This document shows positions 50,184-61,613 of a DNA stretch of 64,000 nt, one piece after another. The stretch comes from Vitrella brassicaformis (taxonomy: Eukaryota > Sar > Vitrellaceae): positions 65,862 through 129,861 of the forward strand of contig CDMY01000581.1 of NCBI GenBank assembly GCA_001179505.1. Reading direction: 5' to 3'. The translations under genes and the position numbers were made by a program. Numbering within the stretch: the stretch's first letter is position 1; each line of letters begins with the position of its first letter. Under the pieces are notes generated by a model, which saw nothing but the letters and a program-made list of their open reading frames with translations, was not told where the DNA came from and did no database searches.

Positions 50184-51000
50184 CTAGTCGCCTCTCATGT
50201 GGATGGTGGAGCGATCCGGCATCCAATCCAGCTGGCACGAACCTGGAGGGAGGGACGGGGACAAGCACAGCACAGACACACACACACACACACCAGATGA
50301 GAGGGGGATCGGTGGAACACTGTGTTGTGTTGTGATGTGTTGTGTTGTTGCGTGACGCACATACCCATCTCGCGGTACTCGTTGAACTCTGTCAGTTGCT
50401 CGTCCACGCAGCAGCACTGGGCGCGGAAGTACTGGTAACTGGTGGGACAGAAAACACAGCAGGGCAGACGCACCCACACACAACACAGCACAGCACAACA
50501 GACGCTTCAGACTGACTCACAGCAGGTCCCGGTCTGTCTGTCTGTCTGTCTGCAGATGACCTGTCTGTCTGTCCCCTGGCTGGCTGAGTGCACCCACCCA
50601 CCACCCACTTTGTACCGGCATCTGACGTGGTCATCGCCGAGCTCACGGCAGCAGCGGGCCCAGATCTGGTAGCGCATGAAACACTCGTCCGTGACCTCCG
50701 GGTTGAAGAAGCGCGGATCCTGTGACATTGTGTGCACACACAAGCCAGCCACACGACAAACACAACGAGACACCACCTGATGGCACGTGGCGCCGCGGGC
50801 AGCTGTCTGCCTGTCAGCCCCTCCCTCCCTCCCCGTCTGCCAAGATCTCCCTCACTTGGCCCCTCTCTCCCCCTGTGTGTGCTGCGCTGCGAGTGGGTGT
50901 GGTTCCGTACGGTGGCGTGCGGGTTGTCGGCGGTGAGGGCATCGACGTTGCCGACAGTGCGGCCGGCGATCTTGAAGCCGAACGGGGTGGGCGTCGTCAT
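50184..51000 (-). CDS. Cytochrome c oxidase subunit 6B-like twin-cysteine protein, 4 exons
   Basis: Exons (minus): 51000-50911, 50719-50616, 50438-50365, 50242-50184; 108 residues. After a leader of about 30 residues comes DPRFFNPEVTDECFMRYQIW, the COX6B opening (DxRFxNxxxxxxC). Cysteines follow in a CHCH pattern: C-x9-C (ECFMRYQIWARC), then CRYQYFRAQCCC, ending near NEYREMGSCQLDW. COX6B bridges the two halves of the complex IV dimer on the intermembrane-space side; its paired cysteines are oxidised by Mia40/Erv1. The third intron (50615-50439) is longer than most and holds a (TCTG)n run. Confidence 0.85.
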
Positions 51001-51228
51001 CGCGAGGGCGACAAAATGTGTTTTCCTGCGTTCAAACCGCTTCAAAGAATTCGCCGGGCAGACCTACAGGGTTTGTTCTATAGGGTTTCGAGAGGAAGAC
51101 TCATCAATTGGACTGAATTGGACTCCTGGGTTACAGCCACGAGGCTCGTGTTAAACACAATAACCAACCAACCAGACCTGCGTCTGTTGCTGACCACGTA
51201 TGTATCAACATGCTCGTATGTATGTCAG

Positions 51229-53008
51229 TCACGTGCGTGCGTCATCAGAATGATGCATCCCATTCGTTCCTCCGTCCTCTGGGTAGTTCTTCTCAGCCAC
51301 GACCTGCAGCGCCCTCCGCCACATCCCGCGAACACTCCCGTCGCCCTCAACTGCCATGCATGGACACACACACACACACACACATGCATGGAGAAGCAGC
51401 AGCCATCCATTCTCCGTCTCGTCCCGCTCCAGTGTCTGTCTGTCTGTTTGTCTGTTTGCCACTCACCAGTGACCCATGGGCAGAAGACCCGGTGCATGGT
51501 GGCGAGGTGCAGCTGCTGTGACTCGCCACTCCAACCAGTGGGGTGAAACGTCCCGACGGAAAAGGGACGCGATCGGGCGCTGCCGTGGCCTCGGAGGGCC
51601 GCCGCCTCTCGGTCGGGCCGCGGACGGGTTGCGAAACCTGATAGGGAGAACTGCATGACATGCACAGCATGAGCGAAGAGGAGGTGACCAGTGCAGTGCA
51701 GTGCTGTGTGTTCTGTGTCAATCGTGTTGTGCTCTGTTGTGCTGTGCTGACCTCTCTGGTGCAGTAGTTGCATGTGAGCATCTGTCGTGTGCGGCCGTCC
51801 TCCAGGCGGTCTCCCGCGTAGCGCCAACCCAACACAGCCAGCAACGACAACACCTACAGGCAGACACACACAGCCATCTCTCCCTCCCAACATTTCTCCC
51901 TCCCAATATGTCACTTACGTCTATGCCGTCCTGCAGCCCTCCAGCCAAGCGCCTCTCCCCCTCTCCGTCTCGCTCTCCCTGCTCCCCTTTGCATCCCAGC
52001 CACTCACCCACGACCCTCTCCACAGCCGTCATGTGACCGCCCCTCCCCCCGCCCCCCTCTTCGGTCCCCACCAGGCCCCACCCCAGTGCATCTTCCTCGG
52101 CTCGTTTGCGCTTGCGTGTGTGTGGGTGTGTGAGGTCCTGAAGGGCATCGATGCACTGCTGGTGGACGATGGGGAAGCGGGCCAGGGCGCCGTCGAGGGC
52201 CGCGCGGCTGTGTGTGAGTGGTCGGGACGAATCAGGGGGGGGAGGCATGGGTGGGATGAGTGCAGTGGTGTGTGTGTTGGCTGCCTACCGTTGTGTGAAG
52301 TCCTGAAAGAGCTGCTCGGCGGTGGTGGCCAGGCCCCTGACATTCATTCATTGACACGGAAACAGCAGCCCGTTAATGGCTGGCCTGGCCCATGTGTCAG
52401 CGCTGTGTGCTGCGTGCTGCTTTTTTGTGGCCCACTCACTCACCCACCCTGTTCCGATGGTGGCAAGGGGCACTTTCATGTCGCGCCATGGGCAGCACCA
52501 GTGGTGGCCGCGCTCAAGCAGATGCACCAGATGGGCGGAAACGGTCAGGTCGACCGTCTGGGGCAAAAGGCCTTCGCCCAACAAGACTGCCTCTTCCTGA
52601 GACCCTGGGTGACATACAGCATCCACAAACACGTGGGCAAGGATTGGCGCGGCGCTTGCGTGTGTGTGCGGCGTGTGCGCGTGTGTGCTTGTGCGCACTG
52701 ATATGGATCTCATGGCCGCATGTCACACAGCGGATCTGACATTGAACACACTCATATGGCACATCGTCAACTAACCGGCGTGCGTTCATTGTGACTGACC
52801 CTGTTGACGGCCACGCACTCGTAGCCGCGCCGCGAACACTCAACCGGACTCAACTGCACACAAGAGCACGGCAGAGCCACACAGATGACACAGATGAATG
52901 AATCCAGTGAATGAGTCAGGCATCCCCACCACTGGAGGCTTCTTGCTCCACCTCGACCCAAGATATGTCCTCAGACTGCACCACCGCAACCCAACCAGTG
53001 CGTTCCAT
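51229..53008 (-). CDS. ZC3HC1/NIPA-like zinc-finger protein, about 9 exons
   Basis: Two C3HC/Rsm1-type zinc modules are visible. The first has CSRRGYECVAVN, CVQCQIRCVTCG and, about 40 residues later, HLLERGHHWCCPW. The second has LTCNYCTRE, FHPTGW and HRVFCPWV. This paired arrangement (Cys-x-x-Cys, then HxxxxCPW) is that of NIPA/ZC3HC1, a nuclear-basket protein. Between the modules is a basic KRKR stretch followed by a Gly/Glu-rich linker. Good exon junctions run from 52853-52800 to the last exon ending at TGA 51229-51231. The end of exon 1 (start 53008) and the short intron after 52800 (about 29-49 nt) are not resolved. Divergent from the karyopherin gene. Confidence 0.8.
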
Positions 53009-53203
53009 TCAAAAAAACACCGCGAGATGTGACCTCAGATCACCCCTGCAGGCCATCCAGTGCTCTCTCTCACCGCGTCAGATGGTCTCGCGTTCCCGCT
53101 TCGCCAAAGAGTCGCACTGTCGGTGCCTTTGTACACACATCGTCACTGCCATCCTGTTGGCCTACAATTGGACGATTTTCCACCTCCATTTCCCTCTTCT
53201 CTG

Positions 53204-53211
53204 TGCGAGCT
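53204..53211 (+). promoter_or_regulatory. TGCGAGCT octamer in zinc-finger/karyopherin divergent promoter
   Basis: TGCGAGCT lies midway between the minus-strand start at 53008 and the plus-strand start at 53372. Confidence 0.5.
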
Positions 53212-53371
53212 CAAGAAGGGGATCGCCTCACAGAGCGAAAGCCGCCATCTGAGGCGAAGGGCCCTCATTGAAACATGCTTGAGCCGTAGAACGTCGATTC
53301 ATTGCGAGTTTGGGAGTCTGCTTCCGCTTGTGGTCCACATCTATCTATCCATCGCATTAGTTTCAGATCTG

Positions 53372-56300
53372 ATGGCGGCGGCAGCGGCTTTCCCGCCCGG
53401 CTCCTTCACGGCCGCGTCAGTCGAGCAGAAGCTGATGGAGCTGTGGCAGACGGCGGACGAGTCGGTTCGCAAAGCCGCCAACACGTACCTCATGTCGTTC
53501 CAGGACCACCCCGACGCATGGCTAGTGGCGCAGCAGCTGGCCATCTCCCACTCAGTCGAGGTGCAGTACATCGGGCTGCAGACTCTTTACTGGAAGATCA
53601 GGCGCCACTGGAGCCAGGCAGGCGACAAGCAGGCCGACCTCTCCCGCTTCTTGCTGCAGTTCCTGGAGCAGCCTTCCCGCATGCCGCAGAACAAGAGCCG
53701 CATTCGTGTGGCCCACGCCCTCTCGGCCATTGTGGTGCGGACGGTCACATCCCAGTGGCCGACGTGCATCCAGCAGCTGCTGCAGATCGGCAGCAGGGAT
53801 GCCGTGCTGCGGCTGCAGGTGATGCGGGTGTTCGCCAGCCTGCCAGAGGAGCTCGACGCATCCCTCCACACCCACGTGGCCGACAGCGCCGCGGCCCAGG
53901 CGCTCAAGGCCCACCTGCGGAGCATCGTCGACTTCGTGGCCTCATCCCTCGAAATGGCGCTGCAGCCGTCCCTCCACCCATCGGCCTTCACCCCCGACAT
54001 GACGGACGAGCAGCGCACCCAGGTGGTAAGCGGTCTGAAGGACGCGGCCTTCGTCTTCTGCAGTGAGTGGGCCAAGACGCTGAGCGTGCCGCTACTGGAG
54101 CACGCCGCCCTCTCGCGGCAGCTGGTCCGTGCTCTGGAGGTGGACCAGGGCGACGAGGGCCTGACGGACGCGGTGCGGATGCTCTTGACCAAGGCCCACA
54201 GCTACAGCTGCATGTGGGCCGGCGGACCGACCATCACCTGCCCACAGCTGCTGGAGAAGCCCGGGGAGGGGCCGATTCTCCGTTGCCTGCTGACCCAGCT
54301 GCAAGGCCTGGTGCCGCGGCTGCAGCAGCTGTGTGGAGGCGGTGGGGGCGGGGGAGATGGGGGCGGTGGAGGAGGGTATAGAGTGCCGAATGTGAGTGAG
54401 ATGGACGGCAAGACGGAGCGAGTGCTGTGCGCGTGGGCGAGGGTTTTGGCGATGCTGTGTGAGGGGTACACACAGCTGGTCATGGACGGGGCCCATGAGT
54501 ACCTCATGGAGGCACTCAGGTGCTTCTACCACATACACCCCAGGGTGGCTGAGGTACGGGACGTGGGATTGATGTATGTCGGCCGGGCGGGCGGGCGGGC
54601 GACAGACAGAAGGAAGCAGCATCGACATTGGTGGTGGTGTGTGTGTGTGTGTGTGTATGGGTCCGGTGTGTGTCAGAATTTCGGCGAGATTTGGTCTCAG
54701 ATGAAGGAGATGAGCCGCGGCAACGTCCTATCCAAAGAGGAGCTAATGCGCTTTCTCACACAGGCACCTACCTGCTCGCACACACCAAGCCACACCACAC
54801 CACACCACCTTTACCTACTGGATGAATGTCCGTCTGGTTGTGTGTGCAGGTCGGCGTGCCGGCTGTGCAGGCGCTGATCCGCCACTGTCGGCGCGACAAC
54901 CCCATGTGGGACGGCGCACACGAGGATCACATCGTATGGACCACCGACCGACCAACACACAAATGACTAGGCAGCCAATACTAGAGGCAGCCAATGACCA
55001 GACGTGTGTCTGTTGTGTGTGTGGGCGTACGTACGTACAGCTGTACATCGAGGCTGCGCAGGACTGCATTGGCGACATCTACCTCATGTTCGACTCGGTC
55101 GAACAATCGCAGGGTGCGCATGTCATGTCAACAAACACTCACCCAACCCACCCACCCACCCACCCTCTGTGTGTGTCACATATGATATATGTGTGTGTCG
55201 TGTCACTCAGGTTTGTCGTTCCTCGAGTCAGTGACTCAGGAGTTCGTTCGGACCATCCAGGCCAAGGACGTCCACGGCATGGAGGTCCTCATCTACGTCC
55301 AGGACGTCCTCATCGAGTCAAACCCGGTCCTCTCAAACCCCACCGCAGAGTTCTTCAGGGCACTCGCTCAGGTCCCTCCAAGCAGAGACTGCGCCGCTGC
55401 CGCGTCAAACCTGCTCCAAAAGGTGAGCAGAGAGCCAGTAGAGAGGGATGGGGAGAGCAGACCGTACACTCATGTGTGTGGTTGTGTTGTGTTGTGTTGT
55501 GTTGTGTTGTGTCGTCAGCATGGGCATCTGTTATCGAAGCACGGCGACATAGTGCGTGGCTGCATGGCGTATCTGATGCAGAACCTGCCTGTGCGGCCCG
55601 AGTGGGTGGCGCAGACCATGTGCGACATGTGCATGGCGTGCGGCCACCACCTGCTGCCCTCACTCGGCGAGTTCCTGGCGGTCGTGGAGCGGACGGCCAC
55701 GCAGTACTCGGTCAAGGCAGACACGCTCCTGTTGGCTGCTGTTGTGCACGTAAGTAAGGTGGTTTTCTGGCTGGCTGGCTGGGGGATAGGGGATATGGTC
55801 CACCGGGTGTGGTGTGTGGTTCCATGCCTGTGCGCCTCCATTGCAGGTGGTGAAGGCCCTGCCTGCGGGGGAGGTTCCTCAGAGCTTCGCCCGGTGCCTT
55901 CAGACTACCACAACTGCCTTCAAGGTCAGTCAGTCACCACCCACCCCACACACGCAGTCACAGCAGCCCATGACATCCACCGCTCCTTGTCTCTCCTTTT
56001 CTGTTGATTGATTGACTGATCAGTCATTGGACACCCCTCCGCTGTCTACTCTTGGCGACGACGCGAAGCCCATAGCATTTCGGCACTTCCACCGCACCTG
56101 GCGGGCCGTCAAGGCACTCGCTGCCAGGGACAACGACGACTCACCCCAGGTAAACACAGCCACACAGCCACACCACACATCCTCACACAAAGAGGCTGAC
56201 AGCTGTTTGCGACCTGTTTGCTGGCTGACAGAACCCGGGAAGCGCCAAGGCTGCTGCTGGAGCAGCTCATGCCCGCCAGACAGCGGCAGCGGTGCGGGGG

Positions 56301-57699
56301 TTCGTGCAGCCTGTCTGGCCGCACTTCGCGCGTGTGTGTCGCGCTGTGCTGGTGCTGCCTGTCCACCACACACACACAGCCACTGTGTCGAAGGCCGGGA
56401 GGAAACACGGGAAGGCCGCACAGGTGAGCACAACAAGGAAAACAGAGTGACCACCCAAGCAAGCCGCATCGAAGGGGTCACCTGGGCGTGTGTGTGTGTG
56501 TGTGCGTAGAACATGCTGAATTACGAGCTCACGGACGGCAGCCTGATGGACATCGCTCTGCTGGCGGCTGGGGCGGTGTTGGATGCGCTCGGCGAGCAGG
56601 GCGCCGATATGTGGAAGGACGTCATCGACCTGTCGGTGTCGGTGATATCACACCACCCATCCCCACCACCCCAACCGCCCCACCCATCCCAGCAGCACCA
56701 CACCAGCCACCAGATGCCCAACTTCAACGCCCTCAAGCTCATCACAAGCCTTGTCAAGCACTCTGGCGGTTAGGCAGCACACACACACACACACACACAC
56801 GTCCCTTCAAACATGGGTCTGTGGATATCTGTCTGTCTGTCTGTGTATGTCCTGGCTGGCCTGCAGCGTCGCGAGATGCGTGCATGGCCCTGCTGTCCCC
56901 TCGTTTATCGGAGATATTCGCGATAGTCATCCGCTCGGCGCAGCAACAGGGCTCGCTGACCAGCCATAGCCATCCGGCTCTGTTGGCCGCCTACACGCCC
57001 GTGTTTGAGCTGCTGGTGGTGGTGGTGACACACGTGGCCTACGACAGCCAATACTCGCTGTACGCGAGCCCCTACTTTCCCATGCTGCTGCAGCTGGCCA
57101 CACAGGTCAGTCAGTCAGTGAGTGATTGGGGGGCTGGTCGGGTGGCTGGTTGGTGAGGGGAAAGGAATAAAAAGAAACATTGTATGTGTGTGTGTGTGTG
57201 TGTCTGTGTGTGTGTGTGTGTGTGTGTCTCTGTGTGTGTGTGTGGATTGCTTAGGCGCTGAGTGGCAGTGACATCGAGCTGCTCAGCTGGGCGATGCAGT
57301 TCATCGTCAAGTGTGCCAGCACACAGCAGCAGCAGAACGCCCAGCAGCACTTCGCTGCGGTAGGTACTTATCCCATGCATTGCACACCCTATCACGTCAG
57401 TCAGCTCCCTGACATCTCACCCACCTATACCTATGTGTGTGTGGTTGTGTGTGCGCCTGAACATGTCTGTCCATTCCTTCCATGGCATGGAGTGCCTGCA
57501 GCATTTCGGCGAGTTGGTGCGCGGGATAGTGACCAACTTCCACAACTGGAGCAGGCCGCTCAGCCCCATCTACTCCAAGCTCTTCTCCGTCATGCTCGAG
57601 AAATACAACGAACCATTCGTCCAAGGATGCACTCAGTACTGGCAGGTGAGCTGCGTCAGTCAGTCAGAACCTCCCTCCCCCCACACACACAACACATCC

Positions 57700-57732
<33 letters not shown>

Positions 57733-58112
57733 TGTGTGTGTTGGGTGCAGTCTGAGCGTGCCCGTGGTGTCACAGGTCCCCACACCCACCCTCTCCCCAC
57801 CGCGTCGTCCCGCGACTCGAGGTCAGGAGGGGACCCTCTTCATCGGCGGCTGAGCGACGCGCAGCTGGAGCTGGTGGTGCGGTGCATGCGGCACTTGCGG
57901 GGGCCGAAGCTCAAGCTGCTGCTGCAGGACCTTCATGGGATCGCCAACGGTTCGCAGACGGCCGACGCACTCGTCAACTATGAGGTCAGTCAGGTGAGGA
58001 AGGACGAGGGCCCGGAGGGTGCAATTGATGCGACTGATGGGGGATGGATGGTGTGTATGTGTGTGGGGGGGTTTGTTGTCAGGCGGAGCTAGCTGCACAC
58101 AGACCGTCATGA
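53372..58112 (+). CDS. Importin-beta family karyopherin (transportin-3/importin-13 type), 15 exons
   Basis: Exons: 53372-54553, 54677-54763, 54850-54933, 55041-55113, 55211-55422, 55516-55749, 55847-55924, 56024-56149, 56232-56423, 56510-56768, 56867-57105, 57255-57359, 57502-57645, 57751-57993, 58083-58112; about 1095 residues. The second intron has a GC donor (CACAG|GCACC). The N-terminus matches the Mtr10/TNPO3/IPO13 opening: VEQKLMELWQTADESVRKAA, WLVAQQLA, VQYIGLQTLYWKIRRHW. The rest is a series of HEAT-like helix pairs to the C-terminus (LRGPKLKLLLQDLHGIANG). Members carry SR proteins and other cargo through nuclear pores with Ran. A poly-Gly insertion lies near residue 325. The donor at 57984 could replace 57993. 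Confidence 0.88.
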
Positions 58113-59047
58113 GTCATGACCTACCTACCGTGAGTGGCTCATGCTTGAAGAGGGGGCTGATGTGTGGGTGTGGCTGTTTATGTGTCACTCACAGCGCGTT
58201 CATCCGTGTGTCGGCGTGCGTGGCGCTTGTGGCTTGCTTGTGACGCTTTGGCCTGCCTGCCTGCCTGGCCTACATGTGTGTCGTGTGTGTGTCGTTCGTG
58301 TGGACGGTGCGCCCGCCCGCATAATTGATGAAGGCTCAATGAATGACACTCCCTCCGAGTGTGTCGGCGTGTGCGCCACGCACTCCTGCACACCAACCAA
58401 CCGCATTCATAAACTTCGCAAACCCTACGCATAACTAAGTAGGGATGATTAGATGAGTACGTCGGCCGCCTCCCCGCCCCCCTGCAATGGGAAAAAGCCT
58501 CCAAATACAAGAAGCTATCAGGGTGGGGGGTTCGCTAACGGCGCATGCGCTTCTGGCGGACGGACAGACACCATTAGCTAAATAGCGGGTGAGATACATA
58601 CCGGAAGGAAGACCCATGAATTGATGAGCAGACAGACAGACAAATATGCATGGCATCGTGTCTGTCTGTCTGTCCGTCCGTCCGTCCGTCCGTCGAACAC
58701 TGATCATTCACCATCTATCATCACCACATGGTGCAATGCACCACCCACCCTCTCTGCGAAGGGCTGCCTGCCACGTCACGTGTGTCAAAACCCAACACAC
58801 AACAAACACACCACACCCAATCCCGCAAGTACACACACGCTGGGTAGGTAGGTAGGTAGGTATGCATTCAACCATCCGTGACTGCAGTGTGTGCAAACAT
58901 GCGTCGGAAAAGCTCACACACAGCTCGCCACCCCTCACACATCTCGCTTCGCTTCGTTCATCAGGCCACCCACCCCCCCACCCACCCACCCACCTGCCTT
59001 CATTCATCCCCTGTCTGTCTGTCTGTCTGTTCGCCTCACTCACTCAC
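58113..59047. other. Intergenic region between convergent genes, no gene supported
   Basis: Simple runs (GTCC)n at 58673-58693, (TAGG)n at 58847-58860 and (CACC)n near 58968-58990. No exon-like frame. Confidence 0.55.
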
Positions 59048-60664
59048 TCACCAGTCCCTCCGGTATTCATCACCTGCACACACATAACATACAGGCAGAC
59101 AGGACGCACGCAGAGCAGACCCATGCAGGCAGTATGACATACGTGCCCATCCATACGGATGGATTGCGTTTCGTTTCGTCCTCACCCACCTGTGTCCCCG
59201 ATGGCCTTGTACATGTCCCGCGATTTGGCCAGCACCTCATCTATCCTAGCCCTGTCTTCATCGTCCAGCCTCAGGTGAAACGACCTCAAGTTATCCTGCA
59301 CGTGGTTGGCCACACCCAGACGAGTGCCCACAATCACGCCGCCCACAGCCGGCCTGTCCAAGACGTATTTGACGGCGACGTTGGGGATCTTGACTGAGTG
59401 CTTGTCGGCCACGTCCTTGAGCGCCACCAACAGCTCCTGCAGCAGACCCCAGCCGCCTGCACTCATCCATCAGCACACACCCACAACAGACAGACAGACA
59501 GACAGAGAGTGAGAGCTGTAGGTTCCGGTGCCATCCATTATCGTCTCTGTGTGACTCGCCTCGCGTACCCCAGGTGTCGACCATCCGTTTGTATTTCTGC
59601 AGCGAGGCCGTGTCGAGCTGCAGCGGCGACGGCTCCTTCTTGCCAAGCCACCTCTCCGTCAAGAACCCCCCCGCCAGCGTCCCATAGGTCAGCAGCTGCA
59701 CCCCGCTCTCGAGGCAGAATGGCACGAGAGCCACCTCAGGCCGCCTGTCGATGAGGCTGTACTGCACCTGGTTGCTCACGATACCCATGCTCTCGTACGC
59801 CTCGCGCGTCCGCTGCGTGTCAAAGTTGGTCACCGCTAGGTTTTTTATCTTGCCCTTGTCCTTGAGAGCAGCCAGATTGTTAAATGCGTCCTGATAGCGC
59901 TTGTCTGGATAGACCCACCTGGTGCAGATGAAACAACAAAAAGAGACATGCATGACCATTCCATCAATCAATCAATCACGGGCGTCTGAATGGAATGGCA
60001 CGATGGAACGGTCTTTGCACCAATGGAACTGCAGCAGGTCGAGCTGGTCGACAGACATCCGAGAGCGCGACTTGTCGATGGCATTCTCGACGGCGGTTCT
60101 GCCCATGTCCTGGGGAAGCGGCACAAACTTGGTGAAGCCGACAATGCGGGAAGGGTCGGCGCCACGCTCTCTCTCGTCCGCCAGATGGGCGGCGTAAATC
60201 CGCTCTGCTGGCCCATAGATATCAGCCATGTCCCAGCAGCTCAGCCCGACGTCCTCATACTCCCGCATATCCGCCACCGCACTCTTGGGATCGATGCGGC
60301 CGTGGGCACCAGACACCTGCCACAGGCCGTTGACGATGCGCGGCACACGCAGAGAGCCCAGTGTGGAGTACTGATCTGAGGGGATTGACAAAGGGCGGCT
60401 GCCAGCACTGGCCGCATCTTGGGCTAACGTAGCAGCAGCAGCAGCATCTGCACTGACGCGTGGGGTGTTGAAGCCTCCAAGAGCTGATGCGGCCACGCCA
60501 GCTGTCGCAGCAGCAGCAGCAGATGCAATGGCCTCTCGCCGGTCGAGGTGCCTTGGGCCGTCGGCAGACATTCGGAAACGGGTCAATGTCAATCGGTGAC
60601 CATTGAAAGCATGTATGCAGGGGACGAAGAATAGGGCAGCACAGACGAGGGTAGCCACCTGCAT
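59048..60664 (-). CDS. Aldo/keto reductase with three-part plastid (thylakoid) leader, 4 exons
   Basis: Exons (minus): 60664-60021, 59918-59569, 59456-59190, 59073-59048; 428 residues. The leader has three parts. A signal peptide (ATLVCAALFFVPCIHA) comes first, then Phe-led FNGHRLTLTRFRM, then a twin-arginine hydrophobic segment (RREAIASAAAAATAGVAASA) like thylakoid Tat signals. The AKR barrel follows: RIVNGLWQVSG, CWDMADIYGPAE (catalytic Asp and Tyr), GFTKFVPL (Lys), QLDLLQFHW (His), LAVTNFDT, SNQVQYSLIDRRPE, YGTLAGGFL and GGVIVGTRLG. The enzyme reduces carbonyls with NADPH; its substrate is unknown. Lumenal location is inference from the leader. Confidence 0.9.
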
Positions 60665-60830
60665 CTTGTGCGCTGATGGCCTAGTGCGCCGCTCGGACGA
60701 GGTTGTCATAAGGGGATGGCGGGAAGATGCGCTTGCGCGTCGACGGTGCTCCGTTGTAAGGATGGGTGCTTCGGCCTACCATTGCCTTGCCACTGGCGTT
60801 ATCACCTTCAGCGGAAGCGAAGCCGGGCTT

Positions 60831-60838
60831 AGCTCGCA
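60831..60838 (-). promoter_or_regulatory. TGCGAGCT octamer in aldo/keto reductase divergent promoter
   Basis: AGCTCGCA on the plus strand, 166 bp upstream of the reductase start and 79 bp upstream of the plus-strand start at 60917. Confidence 0.5.
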
Positions 60839-60916
60839 ATCGGAATGCGCCTCGGCTTTTGGATGATGGAGGGCGTGGACTGACTGTAGACTGGCACTGG
60901 TCTTTAGCGCGCCAGA

Positions 60917-61613
60917 ATGCACAAATCTTGTGTGCTTCTGGGTTCAGCGGTGCCTCACCCGCATTACGGCGCCTATGGCAGCACGCTTCAGAAGATCTTC
61001 AGCTTCGCAGCCTTCAACCGCCTCATTGCCTTCTCCCTGGGCTGGGGCTTCACGTTCGCCTTCTGGGCGCCGGACGAGAGCAAAATCTATGACGTGTTCC
61101 CGGTGTTCAAGCAGAAGCACTACGCCTACCTGGTGGCCTACAAGGTGCCGCGAGAGGAATTTGGCACATTCGAGTTCCACTGGAGGAGCTTGGCGCGCTT
61201 CTGCCAGATGCAGGAAGGTGTGTTCCACGAGTGTCAGGCAGGCAGGCAGGCATCAGGCATCAGGCAGCTCAAGAAAAGAGAGACGGATTCATTCATGCCC
61301 GCGCATGACCGGCCTGTCGCTGTCGTGTGTGTGTTGTATGCTATGTGCGTCAGGGTACCTGTACACGCGGCTGCTCAAGGCGCGCAAGTACGACAAGGCG
61401 GATGCCCACTACATCTCGCTGACGACATGGGTGACGGAGCGGAGCCACAGCAAGGCCATGGCCAAAACTAAGGGCCTCGAGCTGCAGGGCAAGCTGCCCA
61501 CCGGGGACCGGTTCAAGTCCCAACTCTACAAGATTGTCGTTGACGACTCCGAGTACTCACCGGTCCCTGACTATTCTCCCACAGCGGGACCAACACCAGG
61601 ACGGGTGGCATAA
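60917..61613 (+). CDS. Small protein of unknown function, 2 exons
   Basis: Exons 60917-61217 and 61354-61613 join in frame, 186 residues. The N-terminal third has one hydrophobic segment (NRLIAFSLGWGFTFAFW). It is followed by aromatic/charged sequence (KQKHYAYLVAYKV, EFGTFEFHWRSLARFCQ) and a Lys-rich helix (LLKARKYDKADAHYI). The tail is Pro/Tyr-rich. The compact size, single TM and Tyr/Lys content would fit a mitochondrial inner-membrane complex subunit, but I do not recognise it. The intron contains a (GGCA)n run. Confidence 0.75.
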
